Positions 50,591 through 64,000 are shown, counted from the stretch's first letter. The stretch: 64,000 nucleotides of DNA from Lanius collurio (GCA_020086605.1 JACBWW010000003.1:57583847-57647846), one strand, 5' to 3'. The notes: a model not told the origin generated them from the letters alone. Translations and numbers: made by a program.

Positions 50591-52422
50591 GTAATTATAG
50601 ATCCAAAAAACAGGTTCTGAGTTACTTTTCTGATAGAAGGTAGCAATCAGAACCATTTACACACTCATCTGGTCTGTTTTTGCCATGTTTCTTGCTAATT
50701 TTTCCATGCAAACCCTTCCCCTGAATTTCTCTCATGGTTTGAACTACTTATCTACAGGTGGTAAAATATTTGCTGCTTTGAGGTATAGAGTGATATTGTC
50801 CACTCTCTCCACCCACATGTCTATGGGTTCTGAAAACCAATCAGCCAAAAAGACAGATTTGTTTGTAGGTCTCCAGTCTCCTCACCCCTACAGCAGTCTA
50901 CAAAAAAAGGAAGGGTGAACTGACCTTCTTTAAGTGAGCAGTGATGTAATGGTGTTTCTTAATAGAGTCTCAGGGGTAACACGTCTGCAGGACTTTCCAT
51001 TAGAGTTCCTTTTCTGGATCTTCTCCAAGAAAAAAATCCAACTGTAATCACCTCAAGCGCTGCAATGGAAACAGCCCCAGAGTATCACTCCAGTGTTTCA
51101 AATCAGGCAAGCCTAGAAAATTAGCAAAACTATGCTGTATGTTTTAATAGTGATTTCCTGCAGTACTTTTCTACATCTTTCACTGCCATGGAAGAGTTAT
51201 TGATGTTTTTAAGAAAATACTGAGTTGTTGGAGAGGACAAGAAAAAAACGCACATAAAATATTGCAAAATAAAAGAAGAGAAAAGCTAGAAATAACATAT
51301 TTTATGAGGTTCCACTACACTGTTCCAGTTTCCTGTCATTGCAGGCAATAAGAACTCATATAATCCCCTTCACAAATTGAGTGAACTCCACCCTCAATCT
51401 CCTTCAATTACTTTGTATGTATTTTGGAAAACTGTTCAAGAACCTCACTCCTGTGAATTGTGGAAACCTTATTGTTATTCATCTGTCATTGTTCAAAACC
51501 AGATTTTTTTGTGTGTTTGTCAGTTTCAATTGATTTTCTACATTTTACTAAAACATTTCATTATCTTCATGTAATCTTTTCTTTTTTTCACCTTTTAAGT
51601 GTTCTCATTCATGCTGTTTCCTGACTTCATGTCAGCAGCAAATTTTGCTAGTCTCTTATTATTGTATTTTTGTCATAATATCTGATAAAAATGCTAAGTA
51701 AGATGCATTTCATAACTATTTCTAGAGGAACTCCCAATTTAACAAAGTTCATGGGTTAGTCTTCAACTAGCTCCTTACTGGATTTAGGATTCCTTTATTA
51801 ATTTACATGCTTTCCAGTTTCATTTGTGGCTTCCCATGTGACAATTTACAATGTTGAAAGCCAAATAAATTTAATCTACAAAAGTTTCCTAATCTAAAAA
51901 TCATTCCTTGTTAAAAGATATGGAGCTCCTCTGGCTCAATCCGTGTTTGGTACATTCAAGTGACATCTCTTGCATGACTTTAAATATTTATTATAAAACA
52001 CTGCATAGTTAAGATCAAATTAACCTTAAAATGATTCTTACTCATTTTATATTTTCTTACAAAACTGCTCTCAGTAGAAGAACTTTAAAGAAGAAAAATG
52101 GTGTTTGTCAGTGATGTTTAACATCTGGTAATAGAATGGATAGAGGACCTCATCCACAGTATGTGTAAGTCAGCTGGAATCTTTCCACTGACTTAACAGT
52201 CTTCAGGTCAGTCTTACAGTAGTCTAGAAAATCACCTCTTCTTTTTACATTTTGTTATCAGCAAAAACACTGTGGCCCTGCTCCTGAGACAGACAAGGAA
52301 TGTATACAGCATTATAAGACAGATTTTTTTGCTGACTATTTAATAACTAATTTCCCCACCCTTGGTTCCAGCTAAAAAATGCAATATTTTTAAGGAATGC
52401 ATTACACTCATATGTTGATGAA

Positions 52423-52473
52423 CTGGAAAAATTTCCATCTTTAAAAAATAGTCTGGAAAAATTTCCATCTTTA
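52423..52473 (+). repeat. 30-bp tandem duplication
   Basis: CTGGAAAAATTTCCATCTTTA occurs at 52423 and again exactly 30 bases later at 52453. The copies are identical over the 21 shared bases. The core TGGAAAAATTTCCA is a near-palindrome. Confidence 0.9.
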
Positions 52474-54912
52474 ACTTTCAAGACTGTAATTTCAGGAAAT
52501 GCTGCTTCTGGATTTCATAAATAAATAAAGAACAAAACAAGTACTGTGGGATTATGACCAAGTTCTTATGGAGCAGTCATAGCAATAACAGCACTTGTTA
52601 ACAAAATATAGTTTTATATTATTAAAGAAACATTCAGTAGTTAATGCAATCATTTAGGGTCAGAAATTGATATATCATTGGTATGTATTGATATTGATAT
52701 CACAGGTATGTCACTGATTAATAAAAACACTGTCATTTGCTCATATTTAGGGCATTTAGGTACATCCATAAGTAGTGTTTAGAACAGGCATACTTCCTTC
52801 AAGGTTGATGTTAGGAATTTTGTATTGCTTCCTTAAGCAGTTAACACATCACATTAAAACAGTCCACAGTCAGAAATTCCCTGAATCCTCAGCCCAGTGA
52901 ATCAGTGCATGTTTGAAATCATGGAAAGTTCACCACATCATTCTTGCTACAGAACAAAGATATAATACAGGCCTTAGCCTGTGGATGTCAGACACCAGTT
53001 CTTCAGAAAAATACAAGCTCTTCCTCCCTGGTGTGTTCATTACCCCTATGTTCATTTCATCAGGGATAAACTTTTGTTTTTCCAACTCAGAATCCTAAAA
53101 CAGCAATATGTGAATTTTTTTCCAGCTACTGGAAAGTTCACACTCTTGGAGAAGTACCTTGACATTAGCAAAATAGATATGACACATCTGAGCTTGGACA
53201 GCAGCAAACCCCAGGAGGAAAGTGCAATCCCTCTCTATTATAAATTGGCAAGTGTGGGTGCCACTTGGTTTAACCCTTGTGTCTCTATTTTTTGTACTCT
53301 GGCATGATTTCCAGCAGGATTGTTGCTGGTGCATCTGATAGCTCCCAAAATTCAACATTTAGGTCCTCCTCTCACAGTCTGCCAAGACCTCAGTATCTAT
53401 GTTTACCTGGGATAAACTTTGCCTTCAGGCTACAATCTATTTTTTTAGAGGTTTAAATATTTCAGTGACCACTTTTAAGAAGTGCTGAATAGAACAAGGT
53501 AGATTTTTGTGGGATGAAGAGGCAAATGAAATGCAGATAATAGTTCTAAGTCCTAGATGTTTCCACCTTTCCTCAGATCTGGCTACAAAGCAACAAATGA
53601 AGAGCCAGCTTGTTAATTTTCATTACACTGACTCATTTTTTTATTTTTAACCAGGAGGGAAAGGGTCAAAAAAAGGTTTAAAGAACAAAGTCATCCATCT
53701 AAGGATGATATAATAATGCATTGTAGTTTTGTGTTTTTGACAGGCTTTTCAGTAATTATGGGAATCAGCAGGGATTTGCACTCCATATCCTGTAAAACTA
53801 GGAGGAGGAGTAAATCCAGAGTAACAGGAGATAGCGCTGTCATGATTAAGCCAGGGGAAATATTCTGGTTGAGACTAAACAATATTCAATAGAAAAATAT
53901 GTTTTTCTGTTGGATTGTCAATGCCCTCTAAAATCCGGTTTCTGTTTAATGACACTCTCCCATACTGATTTATACAATGCTAAGTCATTTTTATCTAAAA
54001 TGCAGAGAAGTCCTCTGGAAAATATCAGCAGAGGAGTGATGGAAGAAAGGTTTTGTTTTTGTACTTTGAGTCAGAATTCCTAAACTGCAAGGCCCTCAAG
54101 CTTGGTTACAGAAATACAGCCTCAGTCAAATAAAAATAAATACTATGTATAGAAAGAAATTTAGTAAAAATTTAATGGATAGATCACAAGTCTGGAGTCA
54201 CATTTCAAATTTCTTTCCAACAGACAATACTTTATGAAAGTTTGCTATTTAATGTTTGATCTCCATGCATTGTTTTCACTTTTTTGTTAAATTTGTATCT
54301 CTACCAGACCATGAGATAAAAAAGTGGAAAACATGCAACCTTATTTTTAAATTTGCCTGTAAGACTGGCTTGTTGTAAGGTGTTTTGAATCATGATATTG
54401 TGCCCCAGAGAAACCATCTTTAGTTATGCCTACTGGAGCCCTCAGAGTGAGACCAGGCTGGAATTACCCTCACCAGCTTCACCTAACCATCCAGCTGCAG
54501 CAGATCAGCTCCTGGAGGGGTTTTAAGCCCATCCAAAAGGTTTAGTTAAGAGAGAAGAAGAAGAGAGAGGTGGGATAGGTTTGTTTCTGCTTCCCTGTCC
54601 TTTGCTGTCTGGCTGTTTGTTTTTCCTGGACTAACCTGGCTGCTGATCACTGGATGGGTTTTGTTGCTGCCATCACCTTGACTCTGCTTGCCTGGATCTG
54701 AAGCATCAAAGGCTGAAAGGTAAACTGTGCTAAATTGAAAAAGAACTAGGAAAGAAGAAGCTGAAAAACTAAGTACCAAGACAGCAAGGAATAGATAAAA
54801 AAGGACTGTGCTGCATGGTACTGAAATCAATCTTATTTCCTGAAAAGTGTGTGTGGAGCTCTTGGACAAAGTAGAGGGATTAATCAAGCAATGTGTAATC
54901 TCATCCACTGCA

Positions 54913-55300
54913 GTTGCAAAATGTATATGTACTGTACTATAGATAAGTAAGGTAAAGTGTATAAGTACTGTGTTAGGTAAAGGTACTGTGTTAAGTTAGA
55001 ATAAGTAAGTAAAATGTGTATGTATTGTGGTGGGTAAAAATAGAGTAAGGTTTGTAACTAGTGAGTTATGTATGAGTAAGGGAACTGTATAGGTTATGCA
55101 TAAGTATGTAAAAGTAGGTAAAATGTGTAAGTATAAGTAAGCAAAATAGACAAAAGAGGTGATAAGTAGGTATTAAGTAAAAATTGGAAGATGTGTGAGT
55201 TCCCACATGATGCCCAAAGAGGTGATGCATATTTTAGAGTGTTTTAAAGCTTCTGAGTAATCATAATGATTTGTTGTACAGAAGTACTGAGTTCCTGCAC
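54913..55300. repeat. TAAGTA-rich dispersed repeat, copy 2
   Basis: Same orientation as 1-289 and more complete on the left. The left part is a quasi-tandem array of GTAAG, GTGTATAAG and TACTGT units. The right part matches copy 1 almost base for base and ends at the same GAGTTCCTGCAC. It carries an extra 17 bases (CACATGATGCCCAAAGA) absent from copy 1. An A/G-rich simple tract follows at 55303-55331. The edges show TGCAG at the left and CTGCA at the right, but no target duplication was found. The family is unknown. Confidence 0.8.
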
Positions 55301-55302
55301 TA

Positions 55303-55331
55303 GGAAGAAAGAAAGAAGGAAAAAAGGAAAG
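55303..55331 (+). repeat. (GAAA)n-like purine tract
   Basis: GGAAGAAAGAAAGAAGGAAAAAAGGAAAG directly follows repeat copy 2. It could be a decayed A-rich tail. Confidence 0.8.
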
Positions 55332-55734
55332 TAATCTGGCATTGCACTGTCAGATTCTTAATGCAAGTCTGCCAAACCTTTACAGCCTGACCACTTGAGC
55401 TCAGCCTGTTACTTATTAGTGTTATCCATTTGATTTATTTACTTCACAAGCTGAAAAGCTGTATGGATGAAATGCTGTGGTTCTGAGTAAAAGAGAGGAA
55501 TTCCACTGTGGAAGTGTCTGACACCCTTGAAGCTGTGTCTAAACTGATCTGTGTGATACTCTCCTTTACGGTTTGGGTGTAAACCCCACCACATCTACAT
55601 CCCTCTGCTTACCTCTCAGTCTGTGTGACTTCAGGATCTTGCTTGCATTCATCTGACTGTCATAGACATCCTTTGGCATCCAGTCCCGTTCCCAAACACA
55701 TCAAGCACCACTATTCCCATTGTTCCAGGAAACT

Positions 55735-55805
55735 CCCTCCTCTGGCAATTAGAAACTTGCAGCCAGTTTCCAGCCTTGAGTCATGCATGGTAGGTTTTTC
55801 ACTAA
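55735..55805 (-). repeat. Possible ancient CR1/L3-like fragment
   Basis: TTAGAAACTTGCAGCCAGTT followed by TCCAGCCTTGAGTCATGCAT resembles the reverse of an old amniote LINE 3' region. It is short and strongly diverged. Confidence 0.3.
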
Positions 55806-56778
55806 TTCAGCCTTACACTGGCATGTTTCTATAGCTTTAATAATCGATTATCTTCATGGAATATACCCTGGTGCATTAAGAGGCAGAAATGACATTCCTT
55901 CTCAGCATTAATTTTGACATACTAAGCAAGCCAACACTTCCAGACTCCTATTGCAAGTGAACCTCTCTCTTCCTCTCATTATTGGTTTTCATGAACATGT
56001 CCTATATTTCTGTAAAAAAACCCCTTTGGATTTATACATGAGTCCAGGATTTTTGTCTCACTTAAATCCACTGTGTATTAACTCCAGTCAAGTGAGGTCC
56101 AAAAATATTAAGTTTTTCAGCAGGACACACTGAACTCAGTTTTCTATCTACTAGGTAGATATACTTCTTAGAAGTGTTGCCTCTGAATATTGTACCTCTG
56201 GAGATGTCAGATGTACTGCTCAGATATTAAATATGTGATGTGCATGTTTGCAGCAAGCCTGAAGAGATGCAAAGCATTAAATTTAATGCATACATATTTT
56301 TTCACTGCACATAAGCCTATCTGGGAGGACCAGAACAGTTCTCCTTGCTGTAGTGGCCTCCTTTGTCTGTTTCCAAAGCAAATGAGCAGAGGTGATGGTG
56401 ACTGAGCACATGAACTATATGCACTATACTTGCAGCACCTCACCTAATTACAAATTTGATTTACCTTTTACTTGGTCAAATCTCAGTGCTGTCTGAGTTA
56501 TTTGGCTTGTCAATACAGATAAATATGGTACCTGAACTGCTTTTGAATTTATGTTTTAAATTGCCACTTGGTTTCAGTGTGAAATAATTCTCAGAAGATG
56601 AAAATTTGAGCTAATACCATGTTATATTAATTTTAAAAATGGGAGGTATTTTCCATGGTGTGGATGAAGATGAGTCAAGTCACAGTAGTTTTTCAAAGGT
56701 CTTGTTCATACTATCTCTGTATTTACTGGCTGGATGATTTTACAGAAGTAAACTCTACCAGACCAAATAGAGAGAGAC

Positions 56779-56792
56779 TTTTTTTTTTTTTT
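56779..56792 (+). repeat. Poly(T) tract
   Basis: About 14 T directly after AGAGAGAC. Confidence 0.85.
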
Positions 56793-59700
56793 GTACAGAC
56801 AGAGTGACTGCTTTAACCTTCAAAAGCACTCTGCAGGGGTCAACTCATCTTCCTCTGGAAACATACTGAAGTAAGAAAGGAACCTTTTGGGGTGTTGAAT
56901 TTGAGACTCAGTAGGTGAGAAAGGGTAAAAAGGTGGGCTATACAGGATACAACACACCCACAGGTTTGTGTTCAGATGTATGTACCTTTTGGTGAGTCAG
57001 CTACAAAGGTTTTGGTTTTAAAGGTTACTGATGCTATGATTTACTGCAAAAAAGCATTATTGGTAGTAGGCAGAGAGCACTTCTTTAGTAATGCCTCACT
57101 CCATTCAGCTACACTGTGTTTAAGTCACTGTAGCCTTAAACACTCTTGAATCATTTCAGTAAACGCAGCTTTAACATACATAAGGACTGGACAATAGCAA
57201 ATCAGTGCCAGAGAAGGAAAATAACCCAGGACTACTGGCCCTCAAGTCTATGCACTAATTAATGCAAACATTTGCTTCCTTCCTTATCTTGCAGTTAAGG
57301 TTGCAAGAGATACAAAAAAGAAAGTGGAGAGTTTATGTGTGATGTTTTACTAACCTACATCTTGTAAACATTAGCTACAATTGGACTTGTGGTATAAATT
57401 CCAGATTTCAGTATAAATTCCAGAGCACTGTTCTCTGGAATAGATACATTTCTAATTTGTTTGTGTTTTTGGGGGTTTCCTGGCTTTGTATTAAGGGAAT
57501 TGCAGCTCACTGAGTTGCGTAACAAGGTTTGAGAGCTGTTGGCTAAAGCAATGCTCACACAAAGGTACTCAGTGCCAGTAAAGCTCCTTCAGGCCTGCCA
57601 ACTAAGCAACAGCACTTTTCTTCTGCTTCTTTTATTCCCCTTGGCTGTGAATGGTCATTTATTGGCTCCAATTCAGTCCTCCTGACAGGAAGGGTTTTCT
57701 TGAGGATAACAGAACATAGCCAGGGTGTCTGAGCCTCTGTTGGGCTTTTCCGTAGCCATCTAAATCAGTGTTTGGAAACTGTTTCATTTGTAACTCCCTG
57801 TCTTCAAGGGGAGGTTCAAGGCTCTGTGGCATAAATTTAAGCCTCTTGAGAAGATGCCCATCATGGTCTAACTGACAAACTCTGAGGTTGCAAGCTGAGA
57901 ACAGCTGGTCAAACCCAGGGTCTTATATGTGAACTTACATCAAAATACTTAGAGCATATCTAGAGCATTTTCAGTCCAAGGTTGGAGATAAGAGAAATAT
58001 TTCTGGTGATAAATTTTTATTTAAAAGTCTGTCCTCCATTAATGGTGCTTCTGCTACATTCTGCTTTGTCAATTTATTTACTAACACAGTGCGAGCTCAG
58101 AAATTTCCTATTATATCAAGCCTTTCATTTCTAAAAACACTTGTCACCTTCTGAGCTGTTGAATTTGTGGAAAAAATGAGATACGGTTCAAATTATAGTG
58201 AACAGAAAAGCCTTTCCTCTCTTAGATTATGCACCTGTGTGAGAAAAATTGAGGGAATTTTCCTGTTTTCTGCATATGATCAGCTGTCACACAACCAGGC
58301 AGCATCAGTTACTCACCACAAGCAAACTTTTCACTTCTGCACCCAGGTGGAAGTGTGAAATTTCTCTGTATGCACACACCACACACACAGTTCTGCCTTT
58401 TTGTGGGTGAGAAAATAGCCCTGGTGTTTTTCTAACGTTTTCTCTCGCCAAAAGAGCAGATGAGTAACTGGTGAGTTCTTTCATGGGGAAGTAGGGTGGT
58501 GAGGACATCACTGTCTCAGAGAAGTCACAAGTTAGGAGAGCACTTCATAGCCAGGAGTAAGAAGGGAAGAGTTTTCTTCTTCAGGCTGAAGGTTTTCATA
58601 CATTATAAGGTGATAATATAATTCACAAAAGTTGCAGGTGTTCCTGAAAACTGGAGAAAAGTCCTACAAAACAGGAGTCTAAAGCTACATTATTGTACAG
58701 ACTGAGTTATTTTCAAATGATCACTAATTATTTCTGTTCCTATGTGTACAGATACAGAAACCTAATTTAAGTCACTCATTTTTTAATGTGAAAACCTGGA
58801 ATATTAGGAATTGTCTTTTTGAAAAGTAACTGTTTGTTGCACTGCTATGTCAGGGTTCTAGTACAAGATTAATTATGTCTTCAAGAGCTGAGAAAATTAA
58901 ATGTGTCTCAACTGACACTGTTCTTCCTTTCTTTTCTCAAGAAGTCAGAGGTATGGCTTCCTTTCTGTAGAAAGTGATCCAGAAAGAAGTGGAAAGTTGT
59001 TTTCTGCTTTGGACGTGTCACTTCCCAAACAAAGGAATCCATCTATACTGCATTACATATGCACATTATAGAGCTTTTTCTGACTTGTAGGGGATGTACT
59101 GGTCTGAAATTATTCAATGAAAAAGATCAAAGTGATCAATACTTCCAATAAAAGACATATACTGAAACTCTCAAATAGTCACCAAAAAATAGTCAGGGAA
59201 ATAATTTTTTTTTTCCCATCTTTACATGCACATTTCTTTTCTTTTACATCTACAGAGATTTCAAGATATCCATTACATAGGGGGTAAAAACTCCTGAGTG
59301 TGACAGGGTGCAATTTATCTGGTTCTGGACCAGCTAGAGCAAGCATCTGTGTTGTCTGGTACATATGCAGTCTCCTACTTGCTGCCAGTCAGCTTTCACC
59401 CACATGGTCATCCAGCCCTCATAAGACATTAATGAATTTTAGGGAAATTGAAACAATTTTTGTTTTTAGAGCTTCACCTTTTATTCATTGCCCAGAACTT
59501 GTTCACACCAGGCTTTATACACGCAGTTCTTTTCAATGCCACATTTGCAAAACAAATCTCCACGGTGAACCCATACCAACCCTAAGAGTCAAACACAAAT
59601 TCTCAGAGATCCCTTTAGAAAAATGAGAGCAAAAACATCCAGAGATCCATCTCCACAGGGAAATCCTGAAGAAAGCAGGTATTTTTTCTTATAGTGACTG

Positions 59701-60393
59701 AGAGGGTGTTCACCGACACAATGGGTATGATATAAAAGCCTGAGTAAGAAAGGCCTGCACAGGTGCAGTCTGTGTATGAGCCAAGTTGAGACATTTTGCT
59801 TCAAGTCCTGTGCACATTGAAGCTTTTAGTCATTTTCAGTGTCACTCAATATATTTGGCTGAACAAAGAGTGAGATTATTGCCATGTACAGTGCTGACAT
59901 GGTCTTCAGTTGTGCATGTGTAACTTAGCAAAATTTACAAGGATTTTTACTGTATGAAAACAAAATTGTAGGAATCGGCCAAACCCTGCCTAATTGTTGG
60001 GACCTAAGGGCAGAATTAGATGATGTCTAGATGCCTTTACGCTGTCCATGAATATTTATGTAGTTGAATGTTGCTTATACAGAAATCAAAACCTTCTGAA
60101 ATCACTTCCAAAGTGAATAAGGACTGATGAACAGAAAAGCTATTCAGGAAATAGGTCCTTAGGTCCTTCTTGTGTGGAAGGAGGCATAAAAGGAGTGGGG
60201 GAGACTGTGATGGTCAGCAGAGGAAATGAAGTGTAAAGCACCCTCTCTGAGGGTCATTCTAAGTCTTAGAACTGGGATAGGGGTGCTGTGAGTGCAGAGA
60301 GGAGGACAAAGATATAATGAAAGCGTTCATGCACAGAATGAACATTTTTGCTGAGATGAAGATTGAAAAACATGGTAACCAAAAAGTAGAAAC

Positions 60394-60435
60394 TCCTTTT
60401 CTTCTTTCTTTTTTTTTTTTTTTTTTCTTTCTTTT
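60394..60435 (+). repeat. Polypyrimidine (T-rich) tract
   Basis: CTCCTTTTCTTCTTTC is followed by about 18 T and then CTTTCTTTT. It is simple sequence. Confidence 0.9.
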
Positions 60436-63400
60436 ATCTCTGCTCAGTGTCTCTGTGAAAAACTTGTGAGGCAGAGATATTTTAAATTATTTTTGTGGGA
60501 GGGAGCAGGAAGGAAATTGAGAGGGATTTATGTACAGTCCTTTGTTGCTGTCAGAAGCAATAGGATGTTTTGTTATTTAAGTGCTGTTGGCCAGAGAAGA
60601 AAAATGAAATCCTAATCTCAGAAGAAGATAAATCATTACATGTTTCAACACCATCATTTTTTGGATTTTCCTGGGCTCCAGTTATTTTTTTCTTTCTGTG
60701 GACAGGGAATCCTGAGTAACTCAGTCTCACAGAAAGTGGGTTTCCATCTCTCTGAGTAAACATAAGCAAAGATCACACCCTGGCAGAATGGTAGGTCTGT
60801 GCTAAGGCTGCTTGTCCCCACAAGACCATCTTGCTTAATCAGTGGATGTGTTCCTTGTTACTGACTGCAGAGTGAAAGTAAAATATAAGTATTATAAATT
60901 ACCTGAGCTGATGAAGTATTAGAATTACTCACTCAGACAACCAAACTTGTCCTTCTCCTCTAAACACTAAATTCCAAATAAGAGCTTCAATGTAAAAACA
61001 TTAATTTAACATCTCACAAATATAGACTTGGTCCTTGCTGAGTGATCCTGGTTCCCCAGTGGACAGATGCCAGTGGTAGAGTTAAAAAGTGCTCTTCCAT
61101 ATCATATATATTTTTATTGTAAATCAATCCAGGTTGTTGTAAGCTCCTCTCAGCCTAGGCTTGTTTATAACCCCAGGAAAACAGCTTATCCTTACAACAT
61201 ACTGTGCGGTGATAGATATGATTATCTTTTGGTCAGTTACATACTGAAGTAAATCTGTATTATGGCATAGGGGTGGTATAATTTAGTGTATGGTTTGCTA
61301 TTGAAGATTTCTAGCAAATGATCAGAAACTTTGGCACACCCATTCCCTTTTTCTCACCCTTTTCCCAATACAATATTTTTCCTTAGAAGATATCTCTCTC
61401 CTGTCCAGTGAATCGTAGAACCTTCTCCTTTCATCATACAAGGAATTGTTTCTCACAAAAGACCTTTCCTTCATCCTAAAATTAGCAAGGCTTGTGATGG
61501 GGAGAGAGAAAATTTTTATTTGTAAGAAATAATTTGTTTTACTTCTATGAATGGCAATGAAATGTTGAGGTTTGGGGTAGGAATTAAGGAAGACATTTTT
61601 CCATCACCAGTTCTATTGTTAACATCACCCAGTGCTGAAGCTGATTGTAGAAGAGGACAGAATTTCTGATGCATTTTCAACTTACTCCATCAATACAATT
61701 TCAGCTAATTCTTTCCCCTAACTTTCCAGCCACCTATAACAGCCTCACAGCTTCTGTAAATTTGTGTTTAAACCATACTGGGTGGAGGAAGCAACTGCAT
61801 TAGGTTTTCCTGCTATAAGCAGGTTTGAAACCAGTTAGTTTGTAAAGCAAAGAAACCACAATTTTAAAACCAAAACCATGTTCAATTGGAGAACAAGCAG
61901 TACTTACAGGTCAATTCCAAGAATGTTTTCACTTTGTGTTACCTGACTGCTGTACAACATTGGGTCAGTTAAACTTAGGTTTCCAGAGAATAAGAGTTGT
62001 CTGCTTTCATCTATAACCAATAATAAATTTCAAATGAAAGAAAAAACAGATGATAGCTCAAAATTGAAACACAACACATCAGTAGTAGCTAAATATTCAT
62101 TGATAAAATATAGGGACTATCAGAACCCTTTTTGTTCAATGTTATCTGTTTTACTTATTCTAACTGATTAAAATTGTGCTTACAGAAGTTTTCCATTTCA
62201 AAGGAATGTCCATAAATGGTCCTTTTCTGCAATGAGTTTTAACACAACTCTGAAGCCCAGGGCCATGCGAAATGTTGATATTGGAGCTCAAAACCAGGAA
62301 ATGCTTCTCTGATTTCTGTATTATGACCAACTTATCTGATTCAGAGCAAAACTGATTAATGATTTGTCATCACAACAACTTTCAATGGAATCTCCTGTAT
62401 TCAATTACATTTCAAAGGGATCATGTTCAGATCTGAAATCCCAGAAAATATTATCACAGGCAGCTGGTCTTAAAAACATTCCTCTGTCATTAACTTCTGA
62501 TTCTTATGTGTCATCAGCAACAGTTTGTCACCCTTCCAGTTGTTCTACTGATACACATCAAGAACCAAATGCAAACAGAACTGTTGAGATACTGAGCAAT
62601 CTTGAGTGGTACCTAGCATGTAAAGTAAAAAAGCTTGGGGTTTTATTTTTTTAAATGGACCTTTTATCTTCTTTAAGTTTTTCAAATTCATATTAATTCA
62701 CAAGAAAATGAAGAAATGCTGCAGTATTTTGACAGTGACAAGATTTTTTGCATTTCTGCTATTGTGGTTTATCTGCTCTTAGTTTTGCACATGCCCAAGT
62801 TGTCATATCAACCAGGAAGAGCAGACTCACTTAAAAAGATCTTGTTTTGTGTGAATAAAATATATGCTGTGATTCAGGCTTGTAGGGATAAGGGGGTTGA
62901 AAGTTTTCTGTAATAGACTGAAAGTAAAAGTGAAGACACTGATAAAATCTATATAGACAGTGCAATTGCTGCTAATAGAGTAACACTTTCCTTTCTACAG
63001 ATACCACGGTCACACTAACACACAGAGGGGTGTGCTAATGTGTCTAAATATATTATTTTAATTAACTACTCACAAACACTGCACAAGCCTCTGACAGGCT
63101 CCCAGTATCTGCAGTGCATGCCTGACCTTATAAGCAACAGTGATTGCATCTGGGGGCCAAATTGTAGTGAGCACTGGTTATGTGGGCCTTATAACCCTGG
63201 AAAACCCAGGATGCATTCCATGTGTAAATATGCTGGTGGGGATGGAAATCCTTGTACATGCAATAAGTGCAAGATATTGATGAAGCCTTGAATTTGGTTT
63301 CTAATCATTATGTGACGGGGAGTCTGATCCAAGAACTTAGCAACAGCAGAGAAGTTATTCAATCTTAGGGCATGCATACAACAGAGCCAGTGAAAGTCCT

Positions 63401-63695
63401 AACCTATATCTTGATTTTTGCTGTTCATACACCCATAGCAAGCCCATGCCCTTAAGTGTCATAGTTAGTGTATGAAATTGTCCTGTACTATCATAGCCCC
63501 AAAGGAGCAGGAAGTGGCCTAATCACCTCTTCATCACTCATGTGAGCAATAATAGTGCAGGTCATGAGTTAGTTCAATGTGATGTCACACATAAACTTCT
63601 GTGTATCCTATAGCTCTCTGGTAAATTAAATTTTTTTCTAGCAGAAAAGCCCCAGCTCTTGTGTGTACATCTGATATCAGGTTGTGCTTAATCAC

Positions 63696-64000
63696 CATAG
63701 AATCATAGAATGACTTGGGTTGGAAGGAGTCTTAAGATGATCTTGTTCCAGCTCACCTGCCATGGGCAGAGACAACTTCCACTAGATCTGATTTCTCAAA
63801 ATCCCAAACAACCTGGCCTTGAACATTTCCAGTGATGGTGCATTCATAACTCCTCTGGACAACCTGTTCCAGTATCAACCTCACATGAAAGTGTTCCATC
63901 CTAATGTATAATTGAAACCTACTCTCTTTCACTTTGAAGCCATTCCCCCTTGTCCTATGATCACATGCCCTTGTCAAAAGTTTCTGTCCATCTTTCCTAT
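63696..64000 (-). mobile_element. CR1 LINE 3' part, cut by window end
   Basis: The plus strand opens ATAGAATCATAGAATGACTT and GGGTTGGAAGGAGTCTTAAG, then CCATGGGCAGAGACAACTTC. It goes on as the reverse of the 3' UTR and ORF2 end (CAACCTGTTCCAGTATCAAC, CATTCCCCCTTGTCCTATGA). The minus-strand peptide contains RTRGNGFKVKESRF, a recognisable CR1 ORF2 C-terminal motif, with later frame damage. It continues beyond 64000. Confidence 0.96.

Larger units (their letters stand above)
49869..54912. other. Gene-poor stretch; right part may belong to the adjoining repeat
   Basis: No gene was recognised. The final ~490 bp (about 54420-54912) is less AT-rich and precedes repeat copy 2. It might be part of the same dispersed element, but copy 1 is cut off by the window start, so this cannot be tested here. 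Confidence 0.45.
55301..63695. other. Gene-poor AT-rich stretch
   Basis: No defensible gene over 8.4 kb. Three successive plus-strand open frames at 62364-63291 are noted among the findings. Poly(T) tracts lie at 56779-56792 and 60394-60435. Confidence 0.5.

Noticed and set aside
54421..55300. A bounded LTR or solo LTR ending at 55300
   Set aside because: The edges show TGCAG/CTGCA, but no matching target duplication was found on either trial left boundary. Left as an unclassified repeat.

Overview
The window is AT-rich vertebrate intergenic DNA, almost certainly from a bird and probably a songbird. The diagnosis rests on repeats: at least eight fragments of the avian CR1 LINE, several with the ATTCTATG-type 3' end, plus retroviral LTR elements of kinds common in passerines. 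I found no tRNA, rRNA, CRISPR or prokaryotic feature and no host protein-coding exon I can defend. Nearly all short open frames here look like chance.

Layout. 1-289 is the end of a TAAGTA-rich dispersed repeat, with a second same-strand copy at 54913-55300. 290-1282 is a minus-strand CR1 carrying the C-terminal part of ORF2. Further CR1 pieces lie at 1950-2170 (+), 4471-4710 (-), 28731-29200 (-), 30436-30525 (-), 44461-45292 (-), 49803-49868 (+) and 63696-64000 (-). A solo LTR with a perfect 6-bp target duplication is at 12725-13112. A fragment of another LTR-type repeat is at 15357-15690. The remainder is unique-looking AT-rich sequence with scattered microsatellites and poly(T) or poly(A) tracts.

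The outstanding object is a compact two-LTR retroviral element at 41228-43483 (about 2.26 kb). It has 292- and 293-bp LTRs, an imperfect 6-bp target duplication (ATAAGG/ATAGGG), a possible primer-binding site and a short purine tract before the 3' LTR. I see no protease, reverse transcriptase, integrase or envelope between the LTRs. The interior has a short matrix-like gag remnant, a very GC/CpG-rich block, and then an intronless cold-shock domain of the Y-box protein family (YBX1/YBX2/YBX3 type), followed by a proline/aromatic-rich tail. This looks like a host Y-box mRNA captured by a non-autonomous endogenous retrovirus. The copy is broken: in the cold-shock frame there are TGA codons at 42181 and 42550, and the second sits where Y-box proteins have a conserved tryptophan. 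The gag-like part is also split between frames.

The elements do not form a pathway. They record successive insertions (CR1, solo LTR, provirus) into a gene-poor stretch. All family assignments are made by eye from sequence patterns, without alignment or database search.
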